The notes: a model not told the origin generated them from the sequence alone. 64,000 nt of DNA from Nonomuraea fuscirosea (GCF_003001935.1 NZ_PVNG01000019.1:202768-266767), one strand, 5' to 3'; positions 18,207-26,344 are shown, numbered from the stretch's first letter. Numbers and translations are program-made.

Positions 18207-19466
18207 TCATCCTTCCGTTCCGCGGCGGCCGCGCAGGAACTGCGCGATCCGGCGGAGCACGGTCTCGATGTCGGTCAGTACCTGAACATCGAGAAAGCGC
18301 AGCACGGCGTAACCGTCGATCTGAAGCAGCACGTCCCGCTCCCGGTCGGCGGCGAACTTGGCGGCGCCCCTGTGGTCGGGGCCGTCGATCTCCACCACGC
18401 AGCGCTCCCGCTCCCACAGCAGGTCCAGCCGGATCGGGGCGGCCAGCGGATGCGGCAGGTACGTCTGGTTCCAGGCCCGCCCCGACGCCCACGCGCACCG
18501 CGCCAGCGCCGCCTCCAGCGCCAGCTCAGCGGCACTCCCGGGATGCGGCCGCCCGGCGATCGCGGGATACCCCAGCCGACCCCCATCGGCTTGCGCCCCG
18601 CTCGTCCGCGCCCCGCTCGTCCGCGCCCCGCTCGTCCGCGCCCCGCTCGTCCGCGCCCCGCTCGTCCGCGCCCCGCTCGTCCGCGCCCCGCTCGTCCGCG
18701 CCCCGCTCGTCCGCGCCCCGCTCGTCCGCGCCCCGCTCGTCCGCGCCCCGCTCGTCCGCGCCCCGCTCGTCCGCGCCTCGCCGGGCGCGCCGGGCCCGGC
18801 GGCTGGGGCGCCGGAGGGCGGTGACCGGGCCGCCGGAGCGCCGGTCCCAGCGGGCCCGGTGGTGAGGCGCGGTCGTACGGCCGGGACCCGGTCGACGGCG
18901 TCCAGGGGCGCGCCCGTCAGCCACACGCCCGCCTTCGCCCGCTGGGCCAGCCACTCGCACCCCGCCACGAACACCTCCTGCGCGCCGGCCCCGAGCCCGT
19001 CGGGGACGTGCACCAGGACGGCGGCCGCGCTCCTGCCGTAGCTGCCGGCCAGCACCCTGGCCAGCCCCGCCGCCCGCACCTCCGGTGGGAACCCGCTGGG
19101 CCCGCCCGCCAGGGCCCGCTCGGCCAGCTCGGCCAGGAACGGGCCGTAGTGCTCGCCGCTGGACGCCCTGCGCAGCGCCAGCGACCGCACGGCACGCAGC
19201 CCGGCGCCACCGGGGCCGTCGATGCCGGCCGCTCCGGGCAGCCAGGCGGGGAACAGCGCCAGCGCCGCCGCGTCCAGCTCACGCAGGACGGACGCGACCA
19301 GACCGGCCACGGTACGGGCGTCGTCCAGCAGTTCGGCGAGCCCGGGCCGGTAGGTGAGGATGGCCGGCGCCCCCGGCGGCAGCGGGTCGAGGCTCAGGGC
19401 CACGGCGTCGGCGTCCACGTCGAGCCGCACCACCCGGCCGACCGGCAGATCGGACCACACCCGCAC
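18207..19466 (-). CDS. DUF559/Vsr-type PD-(D/E)xK nuclease with ARTSG repeat linker
   Basis: About 419 residues from GTG at 19466. The C-terminal ~110 residues match the DUF559/very-short-patch-repair endonuclease fold: IRLDLLWERERCVVEIDGPD then H, with Asp, Glu and Asp of the nuclease core, followed by DRERDVLLQIDGYAVLRF. The N-terminal ~230 residues are not recognised; they are rich in Ala/Leu and include LVHVPDGLGAGAQEVFVAG. Between them are twelve perfect ARTSG units encoded by a 15-bp repeat. First gene of the nuclease-wHTH-ATPase operon. The start is uncertain; ATG at 19562 would add 32 low-complexity residues. A DNA-damaging effector paired with a DNA motor suggests anti-phage or anti-plasmid function (inference). 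Confidence 0.8.
   Translation of the reverse strand: MRVWSDLPVGRVVRLDVDADAVALSLDPLPPGAPAILTYRPGLAELLDDARTVAGLVASVLRELDAAALALFPAWLPGAAGIDGPGGAGLRAVRSLALRRASSGEHYGPFLAELAERALAGGPSGFPPEVRAAGLARVLAGSYGRSAAAVLVHVPDGLGAGAQEVFVAGCEWLAQRAKAGVWLTGAPLDAVDRVPAVRPRLTTGPAGTGAPAARSPPSGAPAAGPGAPGEARTSGARTSGARTSGARTSGARTSGARTSGARTSGARTSGARTSGARTSGARTSGARTSGAQADGGRLGYPAIAGRPHPGSAAELALEAALARCAWASGRAWNQTYLPHPLAAPIRLDLLWERERCVVEIDGPDHRGAAKFAADRERDVLLQIDGYAVLRFLDVQVLTDIETVLRRIAQFLRGRRGTEG
18601..18780 (-). repeat. 15-bp tandem repeat, 12 copies, coding ARTSG
   Basis: Twelve head-to-tail copies of CTCGTCCGCGCCCCG (plus strand), all identical except one base in the last unit, translate on the minus strand to twelve ARTSG pentapeptides inside the nuclease gene. 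Near-identity at the DNA level, including third codon positions, indicates recent expansion or active homogenisation. Confidence 0.97.
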
Positions 19467-19587
19467 GACACCACCGCCCCTGCTGATTCGGCTTCCGTGA
19501 CGGTGTATACCGCCTGCCCGACGTTCAGCCCAGCGGGGGAGCGGGAGTCGTCCGGCGGTCACCTCAGCGAGGAAGCCGGCGCAGGCG

Positions 19588-20238
19588 TCATCCGGCGGTC
19601 AGGCCGGCGACGCCCGCGGGGGTGTAGGAGGCGCGGGTGAGCATGGCCTGGCCGAGGGACGCCTTGACCAGGGCCGCGGTCCGGACGACCGGCACCAGGG
19701 TGAGCGCGAACAGCACGCCGACGGCGGTGTTGACACCGATGAAGGCCAGGTCGCCGGTGCCGAGGCCGAGCAGCTCGGGCAGGGCGCGGTCGTTCCCCGG
19801 GATCCGGGCCAGGATCCAGCCGTAGACGGGGAAGGTCAGCCCGGCGATCGCCCCGGCCCACCACACCAGGGTCACGACGGCGGCGGCCAGCGAGAACGGG
19901 AAGGCGACGATGCCGTACAGCAGGTCGAGGCAGGCCTGGCCGCTGGTCAGCGGGTTCATCAGGCGGCGGAACCAGCCGGCCCCGGCGGGGACGGCGGTGT
20001 AGGAGGGCCGGGCGACGGAGCGGCCGAGCACGCCCGGCAGCGCGACCCGTTCGACGTCGCTCAGGCTCCTGGCCACGGCGGCGGCGCCGGACAGGATGGG
20101 CAGGCCGACGAACGCGACCGCCCCGCCTGCCCCGGCCGCGATCCCGGCCACGGCGACGCAGAAGTGGGCCATGGCCACGGGCAGGCCGAGCAGGGCGTAG
20201 CGGGTGTCGGTGGCCAGGCGGCGGCGGAGGGAGGTCAT
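19588..20238 (-). CDS. Membrane sensor-domain protein without a kinase
   Basis: 216 residues with about four membrane helices; resembles the 'putative sensor' domain (PF13796) normally found at the N-terminus of NarL-type histidine kinases in actinomycetes. Typical features are RYALLGLPVAMAHFCVAVAG, LPILSGAAAVARSLSDVERV, PLTSGQACLDLLYGIVAFPF and a Trp-containing third helix. Here the protein ends after the last helix and a short tail LTRASYTPAGVAGLTAG; no kinase or response regulator follows. It may be a stand-alone membrane sensor or the remainder of a kinase. It lies about 120 bases upstream of the nuclease operon on the same strand. Confidence 0.75.
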   Translation of the reverse strand: MTSLRRRLATDTRYALLGLPVAMAHFCVAVAGIAAGAGGAVAFVGLPILSGAAAVARSLSDVERVALPGVLGRSVARPSYTAVPAGAGWFRRLMNPLTSGQACLDLLYGIVAFPFSLAAAVVTLVWWAGAIAGLTFPVYGWILARIPGNDRALPELLGLGTGDLAFIGVNTAVGVLFALTLVPVVRTAALVKASLGQAMLTRASYTPAGVAGLTAG

Positions 20239-20376
20239 GGCAGGAACGCTACGGACCGGCCCCCCGCCGCCACGAGCCTGCCCACGGCACGATCGGAGGT
20301 AGGGCGGTCCCTACCGAAGCCGCGCGCGGTGCGGCGGGGGATGGGGGCGGGCCTTACCCGAAGCGGCGGGCGGGCC

Positions 20377-21120
20377 CTATCCGAAGCCGCGTGCCGCCCG
20401 GTCGTGGCGGAAGGCGTCCAGGCGGGCGAAGTCGAGGTCGAAGGAGGAGACGGGCGCGTCGGGCGGGCCGGTGAAGAAGCCGGTGTGCGTCTCCGGGCAG
20501 GGGTTGGCGAAGCCGGTGACGCCCGCGCACGGATGCCCCTGGTACGTGGTCTCGTGGTGCCAGTCGCTGACCGCCACGTACGTCATGAACTCGTACGCCC
20601 GCGCCACGCTCATGTGCTGCCACAGCTCCCTGGCCGGCGCGGGGCCGTCCCACCAGGTGACGGAGAAGGCGGGCACCAGGACCGCGTCGAAGGCGTCGTG
20701 ACCGGCCAGGCCGGCCGAATACCACAGGTCGGCGCAGAGTAAGACGTGCAGGCGGCGGCCGGCCAGCTCGAACCCGGCGCTCGGCAGCCCGGGCCGCACG
20801 CCGTTGCGCAGCTCCAGCCCGTACGGATGCACCTTGTCGTACTCCAGCAGCAGCCGGCCCCCCGCGTCGAACACCGCGCCCCTGTTGACGGCGCCCCCGC
20901 TCGGGCCGTCGTAGTGGGAGCCACCGACGACGGCGGCCCCCGAGCCCTCGGCCAGGGCGCGCACCCTGGCCAGGTAGTCGGCGCGGGGCAGGCCGGCGCC
21001 CGCCAGCTCGGGCAGCAGCACGACGTCGCCGGCGGGGGAGGGCAGCAGCTCCTCGACGGCGTCGAAGTTGGCGTGCCCGTCGGGGGACCAGTGCGGGGGC
21101 TGGACCAGGAGGATCTTCAT
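20377..21120 (-). CDS. Carbon-nitrogen hydrolase (nitrilase superfamily)
   Basis: 247-residue cytoplasmic amidase-type enzyme. The Glu-Lys-Cys triad is visible: Glu38 in VVLLPELAG, Lys96 in LLEYDKVHPYG, Cys129 in HVLLCADLWYS. The order and spacing fit the superfamily, and length is typical of single-domain members. Substrate unknown; the His/Trp-rich C-terminal half (TWWDGPAPARELWQHMS) does not match a subfamily I can name. Begins 9 bases after the HxlR regulator stop, so the two are probably one transcript under HxlR control. Confidence 0.85.
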   Translation of the reverse strand: MKILLVQPPHWSPDGHANFDAVEELLPSPAGDVVLLPELAGAGLPRADYLARVRALAEGSGAAVVGGSHYDGPSGGAVNRGAVFDAGGRLLLEYDKVHPYGLELRNGVRPGLPSAGFELAGRRLHVLLCADLWYSAGLAGHDAFDAVLVPAFSVTWWDGPAPARELWQHMSVARAYEFMTYVAVSDWHHETTYQGHPCAGVTGFANPCPETHTGFFTGPPDAPVSSFDLDFARLDAFRHDRAARGFG

Positions 21121-21129
21121 GAGGCCCGG

Positions 21130-21558
21130 CTACTGGGGCACGGCGAGGCGGAGGGGGGTCAGGTCCTGGATGCGGACCGGCTCGTGGCAGGCCGCGCACA
21201 CCGTGACCGGCTCCAGCACCTCCCCGCAGCTGTGCTCCCAGACCGCGGGCGGCTCGCCTTCGGTGACGTAACGGTCGCCCCAGGACATGAGCGTCAGCAG
21301 CACCGAGTTGAGCGCCTGGCCGGACTCGGTCAGCACGTACTCGTGGCGCGGCGGGTGCGTCTCGTACAGGCGGCGCTCCAGCAGGCCGGTCTCCTCCAGC
21401 TTGCGCAGCCGGGTGGTGAGGATGTCGCGGCTGGCGCCGGTGTTGCGGGCGATCTGGTCGAAGCGCCGCACGCCCAGGAAGATCTCCCGCAGGGCCAGCA
21501 GGCTCCACCGTTCGCCGACGACCGCCAGCGCGTTGGCGATCGAGCATTGCCTGGGCAT
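21130..21558 (-). CDS. HxlR-family transcriptional regulator
   Basis: 142 residues. The HxlR winged helix is clear: CSIANALAVVGERWSLLALR, then FDQIARNTGASRDILTTRLR as recognition region and a wing with ETHPPRHEYVLTESGQAL. The N-terminal Cys (CSI) is the position used for redox sensing in some members. The tail has extra cysteines (SCGE...CAACHEPV), a possible small zinc knuckle. ATG at 21558 is preceded by AGGAGG with good spacing. An inverted repeat AAGTT-N9-AACTT lies just upstream. Likely autoregulates itself and the nitrilase gene (inference). Confidence 0.88.
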   Translation of the reverse strand: MPRQCSIANALAVVGERWSLLALREIFLGVRRFDQIARNTGASRDILTTRLRKLEETGLLERRLYETHPPRHEYVLTESGQALNSVLLTLMSWGDRYVTEGEPPAVWEHSCGEVLEPVTVCAACHEPVRIQDLTPLRLAVPQ

Positions 21559-21585
21559 GAGGGCGCCTCCTGGCCTCCTACGACA

Positions 21586-21604
21586 AAGTTCGGATTTCCA
21601 ACTT
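21586..21604. promoter_or_regulatory. Inverted repeat upstream of the HxlR gene
   Basis: AAGTT (21586-21590) and AACTT (21600-21604) with nine bases between form an AT-rich dyad directly upstream of the HxlR gene, overlapping the stop codon of the upstream ABC ATPase gene. HxlR proteins bind such dyads as dimers; assignment is by position. Confidence 0.45.
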
Positions 21605-23192
21605 ACCGGGTGCCGGGGATCGCGGCGAGCAGCTCGCGGGTGTAGTCGTCCGAGGGACGGTCGAAGATCTCCTCGGTGGCGCCGCTCTCCACGATCCGCC
21701 CGCCGCGCATGACGTGCACCGCGTGGGAGATCATCCGTACCACGGCCAGGTCGTGGCTGATGAACAGGTAGCTGAGCCCCAGCTCGCGCTGCAGCCCGGC
21801 GAGCAGCTCCAGGATCTGCGCCTGCACCAGCACGTCCAGCGCGGAGACGGCCTCGTCGAGCACGACGAGCTCGGGCGACAGGGCCAGCGCGCGGGCGATG
21901 GCCACCCGCTGGCGCTGCCCGCCGGACAGCTCGTGCGGCAGCCGCTCGCCCATCGACGCGGGCAGCGACACCTTCTCCAGCAGCTCGGCCGCCGTCCGCC
22001 GGCGCTCGGCCGCGGTGCCGACGCCGTGCACGCGCAGCGGCTCGGTGATCGACTTCTCGACGGTGTAGCGGGGGTCGAGGGAGGCGTACGGGTTCTGGAA
22101 CACCGGCTGCACCCGCCGGCGGAAGGCGAACAGCTCCCGGCGGCCGAGCCCGGCGGTGTCCGTGCCGTCGAAGCGGATGCTGCCCGAGGTCGGCTCGTCC
22201 AGGCCGAGCAGCAGGTTCGCGGTCGTCGACTTGCCCGAGCCGGACTCGCCCACGATCGAGACGGTACGGCCCTTCGGGACGGTGAACGACACCCCGTCCA
22301 CCGCCGTGAACTCCTCACCGGTGCCCCGGACGGGGAACACCTTGCGCAGGCCCTCCACCACGACCAGGTCCCCGCTCTCGGCGGGCGGCTCGGCGACGCG
22401 GACCGAGGACAGGCTGGGCACGGCCTTCAGCAGCCGCCGGGTGTAGTCGTGGCCGGGATCGGCGAGGATGCCGGCCGCGGGCCCGGTCTCCACGATCTCC
22501 CCCTGGTACATGACCGCCACCACGTCGGCCCGCTCCGCCGCCAGCGCCAGATCGTGCGTGATGAGGAAGACGGCCGTGCCCATCTCGGCGGTGAGCTGCT
22601 CCAGCTGGTCGAGGATGCGCCGCTGCACGGTCACGTCCAGGGCGGAGGTCGGCTCGTCGGCGATGAGCAGCTTCGGCCGGCAGGCCAGCCCCATGGCGAT
22701 CAGCGCGCGCTGCCGCATGCCGCCGGAGAACTCGTGCGGGTACTGGGCCAGCCGCCGCTCCGGGTCGGGGATGCCGACCAGGTCGAGCAGCTCCACCACG
22801 CGGGCGCGGGCGGCTCTGCCCGTGGCGACCCCGTGCACCTCCAGCGCCTCGGCGATCTGGTCGCCGATGCGCATGAGCGGGTTGAGGTTCGACATCGGGT
22901 CCTGCGGCACCAGGCCGATGCCCGCGCCGCGGATGGCGGTCATCTCGCGCTGGCTCGCCCTGGCCAAATCGCGGCCGTCGAACAGCACCTGGCCGCCGGT
23001 GATCCGGCCGTTGCCGGGCAGCAGCCGGTTGACCGCCGCGGCCGTGGTCGACTTGCCCGAGCCGGACTCGCCGACCACCGCGACGGTCTGGCCGGGCAGG
23101 ATCTCCATCGAGACGTTCCTGACGACGGTGACGTCCTGCCTGCGGGTGCGGAAGGCGACCGAGAGGTCGCGGATCTCCAGGAGCGGGCTCAT
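21603..23192 (-). CDS. Dipeptide/oligopeptide ABC transporter, fused double ATPase
   Basis: 529 residues with two complete ABC ATPase domains in one chain (DppD-DppF fusion, as in GsiA). First domain: Walker A GESGSGKSTTAAAVNRLL, signature EFSGGMRQRALIAMG, Walker B LLIADEPTSALD. Second: Walker A GESGSGKSTTANLLLGLD, signature ELSGGQRQRVAIARALAL, Walker B LVVLDEAVSALD. Powers the importer whose permeases and binding protein lie upstream in the same operon, with murQ, anmK and a serine hydrolase between. ATG overlaps the serine hydrolase stop by 4 bases. Given the neighbours it probably imports muropeptides or MurNAc-containing fragments (inference). Confidence 0.93.
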   Translation of the reverse strand: MSPLLEIRDLSVAFRTRRQDVTVVRNVSMEILPGQTVAVVGESGSGKSTTAAAVNRLLPGNGRITGGQVLFDGRDLARASQREMTAIRGAGIGLVPQDPMSNLNPLMRIGDQIAEALEVHGVATGRAARARVVELLDLVGIPDPERRLAQYPHEFSGGMRQRALIAMGLACRPKLLIADEPTSALDVTVQRRILDQLEQLTAEMGTAVFLITHDLALAAERADVVAVMYQGEIVETGPAAGILADPGHDYTRRLLKAVPSLSSVRVAEPPAESGDLVVVEGLRKVFPVRGTGEEFTAVDGVSFTVPKGRTVSIVGESGSGKSTTANLLLGLDEPTSGSIRFDGTDTAGLGRRELFAFRRRVQPVFQNPYASLDPRYTVEKSITEPLRVHGVGTAAERRRTAAELLEKVSLPASMGERLPHELSGGQRQRVAIARALALSPELVVLDEAVSALDVLVQAQILELLAGLQRELGLSYLFISHDLAVVRMISHAVHVMRGGRIVESGATEEIFDRPSDDYTRELLAAIPGTR

Positions 23193-24247
23193 GCGGTCCT
23201 CGATCGGTGGGAGACGGCCTGCAGCAGGTCGGCCCAGAGGGCGTCGGTGGGCGTCGGCGCGCCCTCGGCGAGCAGCCGGTTGGAGGCCAGCGCGAGCGCG
23301 ATGTCACGGCCGGGCACGAACCCGACCGCGCAGCCCACGTAGCCGGGATGGCCGAGCACGGTGACGGTCTCGCCGGGCAGCTCCAGCGCGTAGCGGCGGA
23401 AGCCGAGCGCCTGCTCCTGGTCGGGGCCGGGGGCGAAGAACTCCCGCGCCACCGAGGGCCGCCACAGGTGGTCGTAGTCCTCGTACCTGGACAGCGCGGC
23501 CCCGTACCTGAGCAGGTCGGGCACCGTCGAGAACAGGCCCGCGTGGCCGGAGACGCCGTCGAGGGCGTGGAAGGCGTTGCCGTCGGCGACCTGCCCGATC
23601 ACCGGCTCCGCGCGCCAGCGGGCGAAGTCCGTGCTGCGGTAGGGCACCGGGTACGGCCGTCCGGTGTCCAGCATGGTCATCTCGACCCGGTCGTCGAGGG
23701 CGCTCATGGCCGCCTCCGAGCCGGCCGGGCGGGCGTACGTGGTCGAGGTGAGGCCGAGCGGCCGGGTGACCAGCTCGGCCAGCGCCCGGTCCAGCCGCAG
23801 CCCGGTGACGGCCGCGATGATCCGGCCCAGCAGGACGAAGCCCAGGTCGGAGTAGTGCCGGGCGCGGCCGGGCCGGTAGCGGGGCGGCGGCAGCTGCGGC
23901 GCGATGTAGAGCGGCCACCACTCCCACAGCCCGCCGCGGTGCAGCAGCAGGTCCCGCACGGTGATCGCCTCGTACGAGCGCTGCAGGTACGCGCTGAGCG
24001 GCGCGTCCAGGTCCACCAGCCGGTCGGACACCAGCCGCATGAGCATCGTGGTCGTGGCCATGACCTTGGTGACGGAGGCGAGGTCGTGGTACGTCTCCGG
24101 GGCCATCGGGTCCACGCCGGTGAGGTCGTCGGGGCGCACGGTGCGGTAGCCGGCGTACTCGTCGAGGTCGAACCACGGCGTTCGGGCCGCCATGACCAGC
24201 CCCGGCGGCGGCGTGTGCTCGGGCTTCGTGCCCTCGGGAGCCGTCAT
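23189..24247 (-). CDS. Serine hydrolase of beta-lactamase family, AmiE-like amidase candidate
   Basis: About 352 residues, class C beta-lactamase fold. The active-site SxxK is S58-V-T-K61 in YHDLASVTKVMATTTMLM; the Tyr motif is Y132-S-D in RARHYSDLGFVLLG; the C-terminal HPGYVGCAVGF fits the third motif. ATG at 24247 overlaps the anmK stop (ATGA); upstream frame is shadow. No signal peptide is visible, so it acts in the cytoplasm. In Bacillus subtilis the murQ-murR-murP cluster includes AmiE, a beta-lactamase-family N-acetylmuramoyl-L-alanine amidase; the same role (removing peptide from imported MurNAc-peptides) is the best inference here. Confidence 0.85.
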   Translation of the reverse strand: MTAPEGTKPEHTPPPGLVMAARTPWFDLDEYAGYRTVRPDDLTGVDPMAPETYHDLASVTKVMATTTMLMRLVSDRLVDLDAPLSAYLQRSYEAITVRDLLLHRGGLWEWWPLYIAPQLPPPRYRPGRARHYSDLGFVLLGRIIAAVTGLRLDRALAELVTRPLGLTSTTYARPAGSEAAMSALDDRVEMTMLDTGRPYPVPYRSTDFARWRAEPVIGQVADGNAFHALDGVSGHAGLFSTVPDLLRYGAALSRYEDYDHLWRPSVAREFFAPGPDQEQALGFRRYALELPGETVTVLGHPGYVGCAVGFVPGRDIALALASNRLLAEGAPTPTDALWADLLQAVSHRSRTA

Positions 24248-25407
24248 CGGGCCAGCACCAGGGACCGTGGCGGTTCGCCGAGCGGCGCGGGCAGGACCAG
24301 GGGGCCGGCGCCGGGCGTCAGCGTGCCGAGGATTCGAGGGCCGGCGGCTCCCGTCCCGCCGGGCGCCGTGCCGGGCAGGCCGTGCGCGCTCAGCCAGCCG
24401 ATCAGCGCGAACGCGATCGCCTCCTTGTCGTCGGCGGGCGCGCCGAAGTCGTCGGAGGGGGCCACCCGCACGCCGGGCAGCGCGGTCCGCAGCCCGTCCA
24501 TGATCACGGGGTTGCGGCAGCCGCCGCCGGAGACGACCAGCGTGCCCACCCCGGCGGCCCGCACGTCCGCGGCGACCGTGCGCACGGTCAGCTCGGTCAG
24601 CGTCGCCACCAGCCCGGCGTCGTCGGCGGCCGAGCCGGTCCTGGCCACCGCCGCGTCCACGTAGCCCAGGTGGAACAGCTCCTTGCCGGTGCTCTTCGGC
24701 GCCGGCAGCCGGTAGTACGGCTCGTCCAGCAGCTCCGCCAGCAGCTTCTCGTCCACCCGGCCCGACGCCGCGATCCGCCCGTCCTCGTCGAAGCCGCGCG
24801 GGTTCAGCCCTCTGCTCGTCACCACGGCGTCGATCAGCGCGTTGGCCGGGCCGATGTCGTAGGCGTGCAGCGAGCCGTCGCGGAGCACGGTCATGTTCGA
24901 GATGCCGCCCAGGTTGAGCGCTCCCGCGCCGCCCTCGTGCGCGCCGAGCAGCAGCCCGTCCAGCACCGACACCAGCGGCGCGCCGTGCCCGCCGGCCGTG
25001 ATGTCCCTGATCCTGACGTCGGACAGCACCGGCGCGCCCGTACGCTCGGCGATCCAGGCGGGCTGGCCGATCTGCAGCGTGCCGAGCGCGTGCGCGCCCT
25101 CGACCCAGTGGTAGACGGTCTGCCCGTGGGAGACGATCAAATCGACGGGCCCGCCCTGGGCGACGGCCGCGGCGGCGGCTTCGGCGAAGCTCTGTCCGAT
25201 GAGCGTGTCGAGCTCGCACACCTCGGCCAGCGTCGTCGGCGCGGGCGGCAGCGCCGCGATCAGCCGCGCCCGCAGCTCGTCCGGGTACGGTGTGCTCGCC
25301 GTGTGCCCGACCCGGCCTTCGAGCACGCTCCCGACGAGCTCGAAGTCCACCACGGCCACGTCGATCCCGTCGTGCGAGGTGCCGGAGATCATCCCGAGTA
25401 TCCTCAT
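24244..25407 (-). CDS. anmK: Anhydro-N-acetylmuramic acid kinase
   Basis: Phosphorylates 1,6-anhydroMurNAc with ring opening to MurNAc-6-phosphate, feeding MurQ. The N-terminal motif MISGTSHDGIDVAVVDF has the ATP-binding GTSxDGxD at residues 9-16. Further family blocks are VSHGQTVYHW, GGISNMTVLRDG and VVSGGGCRNPVIM. 387 residues from ATG at 25407 is the usual size. Lies between murQ and the serine hydrolase. The start is preceded by a partial duplication of the murQ 3' end rather than a tight overlap. Confidence 0.95.
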   Translation of the reverse strand: MRILGMISGTSHDGIDVAVVDFELVGSVLEGRVGHTASTPYPDELRARLIAALPPAPTTLAEVCELDTLIGQSFAEAAAAAVAQGGPVDLIVSHGQTVYHWVEGAHALGTLQIGQPAWIAERTGAPVLSDVRIRDITAGGHGAPLVSVLDGLLLGAHEGGAGALNLGGISNMTVLRDGSLHAYDIGPANALIDAVVTSRGLNPRGFDEDGRIAASGRVDEKLLAELLDEPYYRLPAPKSTGKELFHLGYVDAAVARTGSAADDAGLVATLTELTVRTVAADVRAAGVGTLVVSGGGCRNPVIMDGLRTALPGVRVAPSDDFGAPADDKEAIAFALIGWLSAHGLPGTAPGGTGAAGPRILGTLTPGAGPLVLPAPLGEPPRSLVLAR

Positions 25408-25476
25408 GCCCGCTCCCCGAGTGCCGTCCGCAGCCACCGTGCCGTCATGCCCGCTCCCCGAGTGCCGTGCGCAGCC
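25404..25476. repeat. Duplicated murQ 3' end between murQ and anmK
   Basis: About 32 bases at 25404-25435 recur at 25445-25476 with one mismatch. The second copy is the true murQ end (coding RTALGERA and stop); the first copy repeats that coding sequence and stop between murQ and anmK, and its edge supplies the anmK start codon. Confidence 0.85.
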
Positions 25477-26344
25477 GTCCGCCGGCCCGGTCCAGCCGCG
25501 CCGCCGCGTCCTGTGGTGAAAGGTCGAAGCGGGAGGCCACGACCGCCTGTTTGACGTTGAAGCCGTTGGCGTCCAGCGCCGCCAGCGCCTCCTCGCGTCC
25601 CGCTCCGGTGATCGTGCGCACCATGCGCACGGCTCGCTCGCGCAGCTTGCCGTTGCTGGCCTTCACATCGACCATGAGGTTGCCGTACGTCTTGCCGAGC
25701 CGCACCATCACGATCGTCGAGAACATGTTGAGCACGAGCTTCTGCGCCGTGCCCGCCTTGAGCCTGGTCGAGCCGCTGATCACCTCGGGCCCGACGAGCA
25801 CCTCGATCGCGTGCTCGGCCGCCTGGCCGAGCGGCGAGCCGGCGTTGCACGACAGCCCCACGGTCAGGGCGCCCAGCGCGCGGGCCCGCCGCACGGCGGC
25901 CAGCACGTACGGCGTCCGCCCGCTGGAGGCGATGCCCACCACGGTGTCCAGGGGCCCGATCCCGGCCGCGTCCACGGCCGCCGCCCCCGCCTCCTCGTCG
26001 TCCTCGGCCCCTTCACAGGGGGCGACGATCGCGCTCTCGCCGCCCGCGATGATCGCGAAGACCTGCTCGGGCGGCGTCGAGAACGTCGGCGGGCACTCGG
26101 AGGCGTCCAGCACGCCCAGCCGGCCCGGCGTGCCGGCGCCCACGTAGACGAGCCGGCCTCCGGTCTCCATGCGCGCGGCCGCCGCCTCGATGGCCGCGGT
26201 GATGCTGGGCAGCGCCGCGGCGACCGCCGCGGGCACGGTGGCGTCGGCCGCGTTCATCGTCGCCGCCAGCTCGCCGACGCTCATCACGTCGATGCCGGCG
26301 AAGCGCGGATCGGCCGACTCCGTGGTCAGTTCTGAGAGGTTCAC
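25445..26344 (-). CDS. murQ: N-acetylmuramic acid 6-phosphate etherase
   Basis: Cleaves the lactyl ether of MurNAc-6-P to GlcNAc-6-P and D-lactate. SIS-fold protein; from GTG at 26344 the catalytic residues fall exactly at the E. coli numbers: Glu83 in VLDASECPPTF and Glu114 in CEGAEDDEE. Other conserved blocks are VYVGAGTPGRLG, GIASSGRTPYVLAAV, GSTRLKAGTAQKLVLNM and GKTYGNLMVDV. A C-terminal UBA-like helical part ends AGGRLRTALGERA. 299 residues, normal. The GTG overlaps the upstream permease stop (GTGA). Confidence 0.97.
   Translation of the reverse strand: MNLSELTTESADPRFAGIDVMSVGELAATMNAADATVPAAVAAALPSITAAIEAAAARMETGGRLVYVGAGTPGRLGVLDASECPPTFSTPPEQVFAIIAGGESAIVAPCEGAEDDEEAGAAAVDAAGIGPLDTVVGIASSGRTPYVLAAVRRARALGALTVGLSCNAGSPLGQAAEHAIEVLVGPEVISGSTRLKAGTAQKLVLNMFSTIVMVRLGKTYGNLMVDVKASNGKLRERAVRMVRTITGAGREEALAALDANGFNVKQAVVASRFDLSPQDAAARLDRAGGRLRTALGERA

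Noticed and set aside
18601..18780. CRISPR array
   Set aside because: Units are contiguous 15-mers without spacers and are translated in frame as ARTSG; no cas genes are present.
21130..23192. HxlR gene as regulator of the muropeptide operon
   Set aside because: It lies downstream of the operon with its own dyad and ribosome-binding site, and pairs with the nitrilase gene; the divergent RpiR gene is a much better candidate.
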